64,000 bases of DNA, taken from SHZI01 sp963802215 (GTDB taxonomy: Bacteria > Pseudomonadota > Gammaproteobacteria > Steroidobacterales > GCA-2729495). The stretch's first letter is position 1; each line of letters starts with the position of its first letter. Shown piece after piece: positions 9,237-17,534 of this stretch. The position numbers and the translations under genes were made by a program. The stretch covers positions 1,674,001-1,738,000 of the forward strand of contig CAWDHQ010000001.1 of assembly GCA_963802215.1 (NCBI GenBank), written 5' to 3'. A model generated the notes under the pieces. That model was not told where the DNA came from. It ran no database searches and saw only the letters and a list, made by a program, of their open reading frames with translations.

Positions 9237-10439
9237 CTAGCTCCCCAGGCCAGCGACAATATCCGTGACCAGCCGCTCGGTAATGTCCCACCGATACGTC
9301 AACTGCTGGGTACCCGAGGCGCCACCCCACAAGGCCAGGTGCGCGGGGCTCTGCAGCCTGGCCCGTGGACCTTTCAGCTGCTGCTCGCGCAGCGCCAATA
9401 GGGCGCGCGCGGGCTGATTCTCAATCAGGGTACTGGCTGCGGACGCCTCCAGGACCAGGCGGATCCAGTGCTCAGCAAAGCGACGGGCCCCGGGGGGTAG
9501 GCGCGGGTTAGCGACGCTGATCCGTCCCCAGAAAGCCCCTCGATCCCATGCCGAATAACGGCCGCGATGCTGGTCCGTTTGTACCGACCATTGGGCCAGC
9601 CGGTCCCGATACGTTTCGATGAGATCCGCGGACTTGCGCGCTTGGGCCAGGAGCAGGTTGTACAACAGCTGGGCGCCGTGCATCAGCTCGGAGAAGGTCT
9701 GGCCGTCGACGAGCCACGTCCGCAACGAGGCCGGCATCTGGACTATATCGGGATGCTGCCAGGGAAACGACAGGTCACCGGGCGGCTGCCCCTGCTCCAC
9801 GAGGAAACTGAACAGCGAGTCGTGCGCATGGAGGCGGAGCTGCTCACGAAAGAAGATAGCCTCCGCCACGGACAAGGCAAAGTTCGCCCCGTTCGGAAAC
9901 CCGGCGGGCGCCTCGGGCAGGTGCGGGTGCCAATGGCCCGACAACACGACGTCCACCCCGAGGTCACCGCTATCGTCGCGAGTCACCGTCGGCTCGCCGC
10001 GCTCAATGACGCGGTGGTACTGGTCCTGCGAACCCAGAAAGAGTCGAAACTGTAGGCGCCCCAATCCCGCCCAGTAAACCGCGCTAGGCAGGCGCCTTAA
10101 ACCAGCGCCAGCATCAATACCGATCGTGCCCTGGGAATCCGGAGCGGCCCTCAGCTCCTCGATCAGGGTGACCTCTCGTTGGCGGGCCTTGGTGCCGATT
10201 TGCCCGGCATTCTTGGCCTGACGCTCCAGGGCTTGATAGACCCACGGGACGAAGAAGAAATAACGGGCCCGCGTTTGGATCGTGCTTGTACCGGGCGCGA
10301 GGACATCAGCAATCGTGTCCCGAATGCTGCCAAGACCCAGTTCGTCGACCGTTTCCTTATTCCGGAAGAGATCAATGACATCTAACGCCCGCCGTCGATC
10401 ATGCTCGCTGGAATCGAGCCACCCGAATACCGCCACCAT
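9237..10439 (-). CDS. DUF6361-like protein, first gene of the operon
   Basis: 400 residues beginning MVAVFGWLDSSEHDRRRALD. The early segments VIDLFRNKETVDELGLGSIR and ADVLAPGTSTIQTRARYFFF are what I remember as the hallmark of DUF6361 proteins. No catalytic motif or membrane segment is evident. Biochemical function is unknown. It opens the five-gene minus-strand operon and its stop lies 2 bases before the next start, so expression is presumably coupled. Family members tend to sit beside PLD-like and helicase genes, which suggests a dedicated component, perhaps a sensor or adaptor (inference). Family recognition is from memory without a search. Confidence 0.7.
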   Translation of the reverse strand: MVAVFGWLDSSEHDRRRALDVIDLFRNKETVDELGLGSIRDTIADVLAPGTSTIQTRARYFFFVPWVYQALERQAKNAGQIGTKARQREVTLIEELRAAPDSQGTIGIDAGAGLRRLPSAVYWAGLGRLQFRLFLGSQDQYHRVIERGEPTVTRDDSGDLGVDVVLSGHWHPHLPEAPAGFPNGANFALSVAEAIFFREQLRLHAHDSLFSFLVEQGQPPGDLSFPWQHPDIVQMPASLRTWLVDGQTFSELMHGAQLLYNLLLAQARKSADLIETYRDRLAQWSVQTDQHRGRYSAWDRGAFWGRISVANPRLPPGARRFAEHWIRLVLEASAASTLIENQPARALLALREQQLKGPRARLQSPAHLALWGGASGTQQLTYRWDITERLVTDIVAGLGS

Positions 10440-10574
10440 CGATCTCTATTCCCCACGCTGCTGCCGACCCGAGCCGTCGCGCACCCGGGGGCGAATGACG
10501 CCTAACCTGGGTTTCGATTGCGGCCGGAACCAAATACTGACCGACGATTGTGGCCGAAAGGCAGCGCTGATTCG

Positions 10575-11276
10575 TCACCCAATTGGATGGTACGAACCGG
10601 TCTTTCGCCGCATCAGTCCCGTCAGGCCGAGGGCGCCGCCGAGGAGCCACGCGGCCGCGGGAATCGGTACCGGACTGATCTCCGCCGAGAACGCAAGATC
10701 GCGGGTGGGATCGACATTCCAGCCAGCGCCATTAGTAATTGCGGAAAACGTGTTTCCGGTTGACTGATAGACAAACTCTCCCCCGGCATAGGTACTGGCG
10801 TAAACGGCACCCACTTTGCCCCCGCCATGTATACCGTCCCACAAATTGCTCGAGCTAACGAAGAAGACATACTTCTTACCCGGATCAAGGTTCACGTCGC
10901 CCGTCTGGAATGTAAAGTGCTCAAATCCGTCTTGCCCACCATTGTTTGTCGTCGAGAGTGGATTGCTTTCATAAAGAACCGGGCCTACTGCGCGAGCCGC
11001 CTGTTCAATGCCGTCTGCGTCAGCCCACTCCATCACGTATGCAGCGAACGTCACAACGTCTGGATTCAGGCGGTCATCAATATATAGGCCGAAGCACTGC
11101 AAGACTGAGCCGCCAGCCGGGGCAGTGAAGGTCTGTCCATAGGTATCCGTAGAGCCTTCCCCAAAGGTACCCACTTCGCCTTGTCCATCCCATGCAACGG
11201 TCGTAGTAAGTACCGATGCCTGCATATCCATGCTGGCGAGACTCAGCACAATGGTCAACACGCATGAACGGAGCAT
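10575..11276 (-). CDS. Secreted protein with VPLPA-CTERM-type sorting signal
   Basis: 233 residues. The N-terminus (MLRSCVLTIVLSLASMDMQA) is a plausible signal peptide. The C-terminus reads VPIPAAAWLLGGALGLTGLM followed by RRK, which is the VPxPAAAWL motif, transmembrane helix and basic stop of the VPLPA-CTERM sorting signal, processed by exosortase-type enzymes. The middle is rich in Gly, Thr and aromatic residues, has a predicted beta-rich look, and matches no family I recognise. It stands alone between the defence operon and the RHH pair, with no exosortase gene in the window. Likely a surface or matrix protein. Confidence 0.72.
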   Translation of the reverse strand: MLRSCVLTIVLSLASMDMQASVLTTTVAWDGQGEVGTFGEGSTDTYGQTFTAPAGGSVLQCFGLYIDDRLNPDVVTFAAYVMEWADADGIEQAARAVGPVLYESNPLSTTNNGGQDGFEHFTFQTGDVNLDPGKKYVFFVSSSNLWDGIHGGGKVGAVYASTYAGGEFVYQSTGNTFSAITNGAGWNVDPTRDLAFSAEISPVPIPAAAWLLGGALGLTGLMRRKTGSYHPIG

Positions 11277-11747
11277 CAGCCAACCCTCCTATGGGCCAGA
11301 CTGTGAAACTCAATATCATTGAACATGGGAACATCAGTCACCTTCTAACTGCTGTGATAGATCTGTTCAATCGGATCCCACGGCCTCGAGGCATTCCCAG
11401 GGGGAAAGCATGCACATTTTCGTTCTTTCTGCGGACTGCAGCCTCACTCCTGGAAAATAGGCTAGACGTTTTCAAGAAGCTCTTTGGAATCGAGCCGGGC
11501 GCGGAGATAAACTTGATTGACCCCGAGCTATTCCAATCCCCCGATACAGACACTGATCGTTAACTTGGGCGCAGTATCTCGACATTTGGCAGCGGTGGGC
11601 AGCGTAATCCAAAGTTGGGATGGAGTTCCCCCGCCCTAGTCCACGCCCCCAAATCCCATCACGCATTCTCGTCTACATTTTCATTTCCGGTCAGCTGCGG
11701 TTCGACCCAGACTTCTCCGAGAAGGCACTGAAGAGGCCACTGGGCCA
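11277..11747. other. Intergenic stretch without recognised gene
   Basis: This 471-base stretch lies between the VPLPA-CTERM gene and the DUF4258-like gene. Short open frames exist on both strands, but none has a convincing ribosome site, family signature or codon pattern. It should contain the promoter of the secreted protein gene at its left edge. Nothing else is recognisable. Confidence 0.4.
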
Positions 11748-12125
11748 TCAGTTTCTCAGCACTTTTCGTGTCCGCCATGCACACGTCACAACGGCGCCCT
11801 CGGCGACCACGACATATAGGTCCAAGTCGCCTTTGATTGCTGAATAGCCAACGGGCCCAAGGTACGCTTTGAGTTGCCTACGCCCGCGCTTGTCGAAGAA
11901 GTATTTCTCGGCACCGTGGTGGTCATGCTGAGCACGACCATAACGGATCGCCAAATCGATCAGCCACTGGGGTATAGCTCGTTGCCGCGCCCGCTTTTCG
12001 GCATGGCGCGTCATTCCATTTCTCAGTTCGCAGGGCGATTTGTGCCGACCTGCGTTACGGCACCTTGCGGAATCCGAGTTTTGGGACATGCTCTTACTCC
12101 TAACGTGATCGGTCATCTCAGTCAT
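11748..12125 (-). CDS. Small DUF4258-like protein, possible toxin partner
   Basis: 125 residues. The conserved-looking part, from MTRHAEKRARQRAIPQWLID to the end, contains RHAEKRARQR, YFFDKRGRRQLKAYLG and LYVVVAEGAVVTCAWRTRK. This alternation of basic helix and beta-strands ending in a conserved T-x-W-R-T-R-K resembles DUF4258 proteins, which are often classed with toxin-antitoxin or RelE-like folds. The start ATG overlaps the stop of the upstream RHH-type gene (ATGA), so the two are translationally coupled. The first 37 residues look unstructured, and an internal ATG (MTRHAEK) may be the true start. The toxin function is inferred from pairing only. Confidence 0.5.
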   Translation of the reverse strand: MTEMTDHVRSKSMSQNSDSARCRNAGRHKSPCELRNGMTRHAEKRARQRAIPQWLIDLAIRYGRAQHDHHGAEKYFFDKRGRRQLKAYLGPVGYSAIKGDLDLYVVVAEGAVVTCAWRTRKVLRN

Positions 12126-12652
12126 TCCTTGGCTCGACTACCAACGTTCTCTTTGAGCCAATCGACGTCCTCCTCGCTCATGTGAAGATCCTGGTAGGGG
12201 TTCGAGCCATTAATCGTGGCGTAGCCAAATCGCGGATCACTGAGGATTGCGAGCGCCTTCTCCAGGGGTGAGGGATCACCGGTATCGGGATCACCATGGA
12301 CAAGAAAGGAAACGTAGGCACCAATAAACTGATCGCGAGTAATCCCTTTTTCGTCGCAAACCTGGCTGATCTCCTTCGCCAGCCGCTTGTCCAGCGTAAT
12401 GCTCAGACGCTTACGGTCGGCTTGCAGGCGGCCGAGCGCCCGAAGCAGAAGCCGCGCCTTCGGGCCATTCGGAGGCAGATCTCTGAGGTACTCGACCTCT
12501 GATGCCAGCGTCGAGGCGATGAACGAGTCCTTCGAAAGACGGGCCCGCTGCATCAGATCGCTGAACTCGTCGACGAGCGAAGCGTTCATAAGCACGGTGA
12601 TTCTTGTCCTGGCTGGCACAGTGCAATTCCCAAAGAAAGTTCGATGGCCCAT
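12122..12652 (-). CDS. Ribbon-helix-helix-like antitoxin/regulator
   Basis: The reading frame can start at 12685, at ATG 12652 or at GTG 12619. The segment RITVLMNASLVDEFSDLMQ followed by RLSKDSFIASTLASEVEYL has the beta-strand, helix, helix order of RHH DNA-binding proteins. A second similar unit (RKRLSITLDKRLAKEISQVC) follows at mid-protein, so the protein may carry two RHH folds. A promoter-like pair (12673-12678 and 12651-12656) overlaps the two upstream starts, so GTG 12619 may be the real start. Palindromes in that promoter suggest autoregulation. It overlaps the next gene by 4 bases, as antitoxin-toxin operons do. Confidence 0.55.
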   Translation of the reverse strand: MGHRTFFGNCTVPARTRITVLMNASLVDEFSDLMQRARLSKDSFIASTLASEVEYLRDLPPNGPKARLLLRALGRLQADRKRLSITLDKRLAKEISQVCDEKGITRDQFIGAYVSFLVHGDPDTGDPSPLEKALAILSDPRFGYATINGSNPYQDLHMSEEDVDWLKENVGSRAKE

Positions 12653-12686
12653 ATTATACTCACAGTTGAGTATGTCAATAGACATA
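12651..12686 (-). promoter_or_regulatory. Promoter with overlapping palindromic operators for RHH gene
   Basis: On the minus strand TTGACA (12678-12673) and TAATAT (12656-12651) are separated by 16 bases. The spacer is filled by an inverted repeat ATACTC-N6-GAGTAT (12656-12673), and a second one, TATGTC-N4-GACATA, covers the -35 region (12671-12686). Palindromes placed exactly over a promoter are typical of autoregulated RHH antitoxins. Confidence 0.55.
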
Positions 12687-13135
12687 CATGCGTATTGTTA
12701 TACTCGGATGTATCACGAACTCATGAAGTTGCCAACTATATGATTTACTTTACTTTATTCGTCATCGTGGAAACGGCTCACATGCGTCACGCTCCGCAGT
12801 ATCGCCGGGTGCGCGGGCCGGTGCGCGGGCCGAGGCCAAGCGAGCCAGCGCCGTGGCCGCAAGAATTGTGACTCAGTTGCGCTTCCGTGTTTCTCGGTAG
12901 CGAACCTCGTGGTGTAGATTCTCCCCACCTAAATCGAATGACCGACCCCAGGAGGGGTCGTTCAGCGCTTCCAGGGGAAGCCTGTCCAGCAGTCATTTCG
13001 GTTTGTCAGTCAGGGCTAGGGGCCCCGATGGGTAGCAACGGCGCCGTGTTTTTCAGCGCCGTTAGTCATTCATTGGGGTCGTTGCTGACTTGACTTTGTG
13101 GCAGCGCGTACCCCGTTATCGACGAGGTCTACGCG
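12687..13135. other. Intergenic region with two hairpins
   Basis: No credible gene is seen in these 449 bases. Two inverted repeats stand out: CGACCCC-AGGA-GGGGTCG at 12943-12960, and AACGGCGC with GCGCCGTT at 13037-13063 around a T-rich 11-base loop. Neither is followed by a clear T-run, so they are not obvious terminators. They lie upstream of the ParB-methyltransferase gene and may be leader structures or attachment-related. Confidence 0.35.
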
Positions 13136-14527
13136 ATGTCCAAAGCGAAACATAAGAGCCGTTCCTCCACCCGTCCGGTCGAACCGAGCGCCTCGCCCCC
13201 CGTACCGACCGGCCTGCTCAACCACCTCCAGGTCGAGTACCGCCCGACCGAGACGTTGCGCCCGGCGGACCGGAACGCCCGCACCCACTCGCCAAAGCAG
13301 ATTCGCCAGATCGCGGACAGCATCCGGCGCTTTGGATTCACCAACCCGATCCTGACCAACGGCAACGGCCAGGTCATGGCCGGCCACGGGCGCCTCGCGG
13401 CAGCTCTGCAACTCGGACTGCCCCAGGTGCCAACCCTCGGGCTGGACTACCTGACGCCGGCCGAGCAGCGCGCCTACGTGCTCGCGGACAACCGGCTCGC
13501 GGAACTGGCCGGCTGGGACCGGGGGCTGCTGGGACTCGAGCTCCTGGAACTCTCCCACATGGACCTGGACTTCGACCTGACCCTCACGGGATTCGATACC
13601 GGCGACATCGACGTGCTGGTGGGCGAGCTGGAAATCGCCGCCAACGAGGACGACCTGGTGCCGCCCCAACCCACCGGGCCAACGGTCAGTCGCCGAGGGG
13701 ACCTCTGGCAAATAGGGGCTCACCGGCTCTTGTGCGGGGATGCCACGGCTCCCGCGGCCTACGCGACGCTCCTCGGGGGCGAGACGGCGCAACTGGTCTT
13801 CATCGACCCGCCCTACAACGTGGCGATCCAGGGGCATGTCAGTGGGCTGGGCAAAGTTCAACACCGCGAGTTCGCCATGGCGTCCGGCGAGATGTCCGCC
13901 CCCGAGTTCACCGACTTCCTGCGGACGGTGTTCACGCGGCTGGTGACCGTCAGTGCCAATGGCGCCATTCACATGGTGTGCATGGACTGGCGCCACCTGC
14001 GCGAGCTGCTAGCCGCCGGCGAGGTGTACAACGAGATCAAGAACGTCTGCGTGTGGACCAAGACGAACGCCGGGATGGGTTCCCTGTACCGGTCTCAGCA
14101 CGAGCTGGTGTTCGTCTTCAAGTCAGGAGCCGGACCCCATATCAACAACGTGGAACTCGGCGTGCACGGGCGCTACCGAACCAACGTTTGGTCCTACGCC
14201 GGCATGAACACCTTCGGCCAGAGCCGGGATGAGGAGTTGGCTCTGCACCCCACGGTCAAGCCCGTGGCGCTGGTGGCCGACGCGATCCAGGACTGCTCGC
14301 ACCGGGGCGGATTGGTACTGGACGTGTTCGCCGGCAGCGGCACCACGCTGCTTGCCGCGCACAAGACTGGTCGGCGGGGTTATGGCATGGAGTTGGACCC
14401 CCGGTACTGCGACGTGATCATCCGCCGGCTGAGCGAGGCGACCGGACTGGAAGCAACCCTGGCGGACGGTGGGGAAACCTTCGACGCCGTCCACGAACGC
14501 CGCAGTGCTGTGGCAGAGGAAGTTTGA
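13136..14527 (+). CDS. ParB-domain DNA methyltransferase (beta-class)
   Basis: 463 residues. The N-terminal third (about 36-120) is a ParB/Srx-type domain: RPADRNARTHSPKQIRQIAD, then PILTNGNGQVMAGHGRLAAA. The C-terminal part is an amino-group DNA methyltransferase with DPPY at 224-227 and LDVFAGSGTT at 395-404, an order that fits the beta class (N6-adenine or N4-cytosine). HPTVKPV precedes the SAM-binding motif as usual. GAGG lies about 10 bases before the ATG. Such fusions occur in prophages and integrative elements, where they may protect element DNA. The stop shares a base with the next start (TGATG). Confidence 0.88.
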   Translation: MSKAKHKSRSSTRPVEPSASPPVPTGLLNHLQVEYRPTETLRPADRNARTHSPKQIRQIADSIRRFGFTNPILTNGNGQVMAGHGRLAAALQLGLPQVPTLGLDYLTPAEQRAYVLADNRLAELAGWDRGLLGLELLELSHMDLDFDLTLTGFDTGDIDVLVGELEIAANEDDLVPPQPTGPTVSRRGDLWQIGAHRLLCGDATAPAAYATLLGGETAQLVFIDPPYNVAIQGHVSGLGKVQHREFAMASGEMSAPEFTDFLRTVFTRLVTVSANGAIHMVCMDWRHLRELLAAGEVYNEIKNVCVWTKTNAGMGSLYRSQHELVFVFKSGAGPHINNVELGVHGRYRTNVWSYAGMNTFGQSRDEELALHPTVKPVALVADAIQDCSHRGGLVLDVFAGSGTTLLAAHKTGRRGYGMELDPRYCDVIIRRLSEATGLEATLADGGETFDAVHERRSAVAEEV

Positions 14528-14973
14528 TGCGTAAACGGCAGGATCCAACCACCTATGACATCGGCTACTGCAAACCACCCAAGGCGACTCAATTCAGGAA
14601 GGGTCAGTCGGGAAACCCACGAGGGCGGCGCAAAACGACCAAGACGCCACGGGAGGTACTGAAGCAGGCACTGAATCGCACGATGTCGGTGCGACAAGAC
14701 GGACAGGTGACGCGCATGTCGACCCTGGAGGTGATCATCAACTCCCTCACCCACCTGGCCATGAAGGGTGACACCCGCGCCGTGGCGCAGGTGCTGCGGC
14801 TGATTCAGGAGTTGGACGTGGCCGGACCGGAACCGGGCCAGTACGGCGTCCTGGTCGTCCCCGGGAGAGCCACGCCTGAGGAGTGGGACGCGATGTATGG
14901 TCCGGGGGGCACGCACCGCCTCCCAGTCCCGGAAGAGGGTCCTTTCGCTGTACGGGCGCCCGGCGAGGACTGA
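14527..14973 (+). CDS. DUF5681 domain protein
   Basis: 148 residues from the ATG that overlaps the methyltransferase stop by one base. The segment TQFRKGQSGNPRGRRK followed by a long helix (PREVLKQALNRTMSV) is the pattern of DUF5681 proteins, small basic proteins found next to phage-like methyltransferases and terminases. Here no terminase follows. Function unknown; the basic N-terminus suggests nucleic-acid contact (inference). Confidence 0.75.
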   Translation: MRKRQDPTTYDIGYCKPPKATQFRKGQSGNPRGRRKTTKTPREVLKQALNRTMSVRQDGQVTRMSTLEVIINSLTHLAMKGDTRAVAQVLRLIQELDVAGPEPGQYGVLVVPGRATPEEWDAMYGPGGTHRLPVPEEGPFAVRAPGED

Positions 14974-15009
14974 AGCGACTGGACTTCCCCGCGACACCAA
15001 GCGTTCATG

Positions 15010-15040
15010 GGTTCGGCCGGCGATGGTCGCCGGCCGAACC
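15010..15040. repeat. Perfect 14-bp inverted repeat with 3-base loop
   Basis: GGTTCGGCCGGCGA (15010-15023), loop TGG, and its exact reverse complement (15027-15040) form a very stable hairpin. It ends 14 bases before the DUF3489 start, just upstream of its AAGGAG ribosome site (15041-15046). There is no T-run, so it may be a leader structure or a recombinase/regulator site rather than a terminator. Confidence 0.7.
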
Positions 15041-15054
15041 CAAGGAGAACGTCC

Positions 15055-15387
15055 ATGACCCGCAAGCCCCCGAAGAGCCCCCCGCCCGCCCCGAAACCGG
15101 CCGCCCCGCCAGCCGCGAAGTCGAAGACCACGCCCAAGCCTCACAGTGCCAAGCCCCAGCCCGCCCCCGCCAGGACCAAAGCCGCCCAGGTCCTCGCAGC
15201 ACTGCAACAGCCCGGCGGCACCACGATCGACGATCTGATCCGGGCAACGGGCTGGCAGGCCCACTCCGTGCGAGGCTTCCTGTCCGGCACCGTCCGGAAG
15301 AAGCTCGGTCTCACCCTCACCAGCGAGACCGGCCCCAAGGGACGAATCTACCGGGTGCCGGCCGGGACGGTCGGCAAGGCCGCATGA
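15055..15387 (+). CDS. DUF3489 domain protein
   Basis: 110 residues from the ATG preceded by AAGGAGAAC. Residues 1-45 are a low-complexity Pro/Ala/Lys tail. The C-terminal half (VLAALQQPGGTTIDDLIRAT, GWQAHSVRGFLSGTVRKKLG) matches the DUF3489 winged-helix-like fold. The next gene overlaps its stop (ATGA). DUF3489-DUF2924-recombinase is a recurrent trio in proteobacterial islands, so a role with the recombinase is likely but uncharacterised. Confidence 0.82.
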   Translation: MTRKPPKSPPPAPKPAAPPAAKSKTTPKPHSAKPQPAPARTKAAQVLAALQQPGGTTIDDLIRATGWQAHSVRGFLSGTVRKKLGLTLTSETGPKGRIYRVPAGTVGKAA

Positions 15388-15833
15388 GGGTTGATGCCAC
15401 CCACCCCGTCCACGCCGAGATCGACGCCCTCGCCACCCTCTCGGCCCCGGAGCTGCGCGCCCGCTGGGCGACCGTGTTCGGTCGCCCAGCGCCGCGACGG
15501 GTGAGTCGGGCGGTGTTGATCCGAGCGATCGCCTGGGAACTGCAGGCGCAGGTGTACGGCGGCCTGAAACCCGCCGTGCGCCGGCGCCTGCAAGCCCTGG
15601 CCGGACCGACCAGCCTCCGTCAGGTCGGGCAACGTCGGGTGCAGGCCCTCACGCCGGGCACCCGACTGCTGCGGGAGTGGCGGGGCCAAACCCACACCGT
15701 GGAAGTCCTGCCGGACGGCTACGCCTGGCAGGGGGCGCGCTACCGCTCCCTGTCGGTGATCGCGCGGATGATCACGGGCACCAGCTACTCGGGCCCCAAG
15801 TTTTTCGGCCTGCTCGCCAAGAAGGAGACGTAG
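15384..15833 (+). CDS. DUF2924 domain protein
   Basis: 149 residues starting with the ATG that overlaps the DUF3489 stop. Typical DUF2924 features are present: a helical N-terminus with LRARWATVFGRPAPRRVSRA and LIRAIAWELQAQVYGGL, then a beta-rich C-terminus with GTRLLREWRGQTHTVEVL, YAWQGARYRSLSVIARMITG and SGPKFFGL. The last part looks like a small DNA-binding fold. It lies 6 bases upstream of the recombinase start and is probably an accessory protein of that system. Confidence 0.85.
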   Translation: MRVDATHPVHAEIDALATLSAPELRARWATVFGRPAPRRVSRAVLIRAIAWELQAQVYGGLKPAVRRRLQALAGPTSLRQVGQRRVQALTPGTRLLREWRGQTHTVEVLPDGYAWQGARYRSLSVIARMITGTSYSGPKFFGLLAKKET

Positions 15834-15839
15834 CCGCCC

Positions 15840-17534
15840 GTGGCCACTCCGCCCCGCCTCCGCTGCGCCATCTACACGCGCAAGTCGTCGGAGGAAGGCC
15901 TGGAAATGGACTTCAACTCCCTGGACGCCCAGCGGGAGGCCTGCGAGGCCTACATCCGCAGCCAGATCGAACTGGGGTGGGTCCTGGTCAAGGACCGGTA
16001 CGACGACGGGGGCTTCTCCGGCGGGAACCTGGAGCGCCCGTCCCTCACCCGCCTCATGGACGACGTCCGGGCCCGCAAGTTCGACATCATCGTCATCTAC
16101 AAGATCGACCGGCTCACCCGGTCCCTCACCGACTTCGCCCGCCTGGCCGAGCAGTTTGACGCCCACGGGGTGTCGTTCGTGTCTGTCACCCAACAGTTCA
16201 ACACCACGACCTCCATGGGCCGGCTGATGCTGAACGTGCTGCTGTCCTTCGCCCAGTTCGAGCGGGAGATCACTGGGGAGCGGATCCGCGACAAGCTGGC
16301 CGCGTCCAAAAAGAAAGGCATGTGGATGGGGGGCATTGTGCCCCTGGGGTACACGCAGTCAGAACGCACCCTAGTCATCAATGAGGCAGAGGCCGAGACG
16401 ATTCGCACCATCTACCGTCTGTATCTGGAACTGGGCTGTGTCCGTAAGGTCGAGGCGCAGGTCAAGGCTCTCGATCTCCGGACCCGCCTGCGGCCGTCCG
16501 TGGCCGGTCGCCGCTGCGGGGGCATTCACATGGGTCAGGGTCACCTCTACCTGATACTCAAGAACCCCGTCTACGCCGGCCGGATCCGGCACAAGGAGCA
16601 GACCTATCCGGGCCTACACCCGCCCCTCATCGACCCGGACACCTGGCAGCGGGTGCAGGACCAGATTGCCACCAACCGCCAGGGCAAGCGCTACCGGGTA
16701 ACGGCGCAGGAGCCGAGCCTGCTGGCGGGGCTATTGTTCGATGGCGAGGGCAAGCGCTTCGTACCGTCCCACTCAACCAAGCAGGGCCGACGCTATCGCT
16801 ACTACATACACGAGACCCACGACCAGCCGGGCGCGAGTACCCGCGGCAAGCGCCTGCCCGCCCAGGAAATCGAGGCGGCCGTCCAGCGTGCCATCCGGGA
16901 TCTGCTGGGTGATGCGCCGCGGTTGCTGGAGGTATTCGGCACCACCCTATCCGCTCGCTACTCGTCCCAGATAATTGCGGCCGCCGCCGCGCGGCTTCAG
17001 GAGCTGCCGGGGCTCACGCCCAGTGCATGGTGCGCCACGCTCGCAACGCTTATCGAGCGCATTCAGCTCCACGACGACTGTTTGCAGATCGGCCTGCGGC
17101 CCCACGTCCTTGGTGCAAGCCTGGGATGTCCCACTCGAAGCCTGCCTCACGAAACGGTGCTGATCACCGTACCAATACAGATACGCATGCGGGGCATTCA
17201 GCTACGGGTGATCGTGCCGGGGGAACGGCGGCCCAACGACCCGCGGATTGACACGGTCTTGATCCGTCTAATCGTGCGCGGGCTGGCCTGGCGACAGCAG
17301 CTGGAGTCCGGCGCGGCAAACTCCCTTCGGGAGCTTGCCGCGGTGGAGTCGATCAGTGAAGCCTTTGTGGGCCGGGTGTTACGTTTAGCCTATCTCTCGC
17401 CTGCAGTAATCGAGGCCATTGCCGACGGCCGGCACCCCGTCGGACTGACGGCTCAGATGCTGCTGTACCAAAACACACTGTCGCTGGAATGGGATCACCA
17501 GCTGGATGACCTCGGTATGGGTGTGTCCGCTTAG
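15840..17534 (+). CDS. Large serine recombinase
   Basis: 564 residues from a GTG start. The N-terminal resolvase domain has CAIYTRKSSEEG (catalytic Ser16 with Arg14), SLDAQREACEAYI, YDDGGFSGGNLERP and IVIYKIDRLTRS, then LSFAQFEREITGERIRDK on the long helix. A recombinase domain follows (KNPVYAGRIRHKEQTYPG), then a zinc-ribbon-like region and a coiled C-terminus. I do not see the usual CxxC pair clearly. Large serine recombinases catalyse unidirectional integration or excision, so this is the best candidate for mobilising at least the 13.1-17.5 kb module. Confidence 0.9.
   Translation: MATPPRLRCAIYTRKSSEEGLEMDFNSLDAQREACEAYIRSQIELGWVLVKDRYDDGGFSGGNLERPSLTRLMDDVRARKFDIIVIYKIDRLTRSLTDFARLAEQFDAHGVSFVSVTQQFNTTTSMGRLMLNVLLSFAQFEREITGERIRDKLAASKKKGMWMGGIVPLGYTQSERTLVINEAEAETIRTIYRLYLELGCVRKVEAQVKALDLRTRLRPSVAGRRCGGIHMGQGHLYLILKNPVYAGRIRHKEQTYPGLHPPLIDPDTWQRVQDQIATNRQGKRYRVTAQEPSLLAGLLFDGEGKRFVPSHSTKQGRRYRYYIHETHDQPGASTRGKRLPAQEIEAAVQRAIRDLLGDAPRLLEVFGTTLSARYSSQIIAAAAARLQELPGLTPSAWCATLATLIERIQLHDDCLQIGLRPHVLGASLGCPTRSLPHETVLITVPIQIRMRGIQLRVIVPGERRPNDPRIDTVLIRLIVRGLAWRQQLESGAANSLRELAAVESISEAFVGRVLRLAYLSPAVIEAIADGRHPVGLTAQMLLYQNTLSLEWDHQLDDLGMGVSA

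Noticed and set aside
9235..9330. Longer start of the PLD-like gene
   Set aside because: The extra 32 residues overlap the upstream gene's end and do not resemble the family; ATG 9234 is 2 bases after the stop.
1..10439. Calling the operon DISARM
   Set aside because: It has a PLD-like protein and a SNF2-like helicase but lacks DrmA/DrmB-type proteins and a linked methyltransferase in the operon.
11216..11563. 115-residue plus-strand frame
   Set aside because: No ribosome site, no recognisable fold and it overlaps the start of the VPLPA-CTERM gene.
13136..17534. Prophage call
   Set aside because: No terminase, portal, capsid, tail or lysis gene is present; only a methyltransferase, DUFs and a recombinase.
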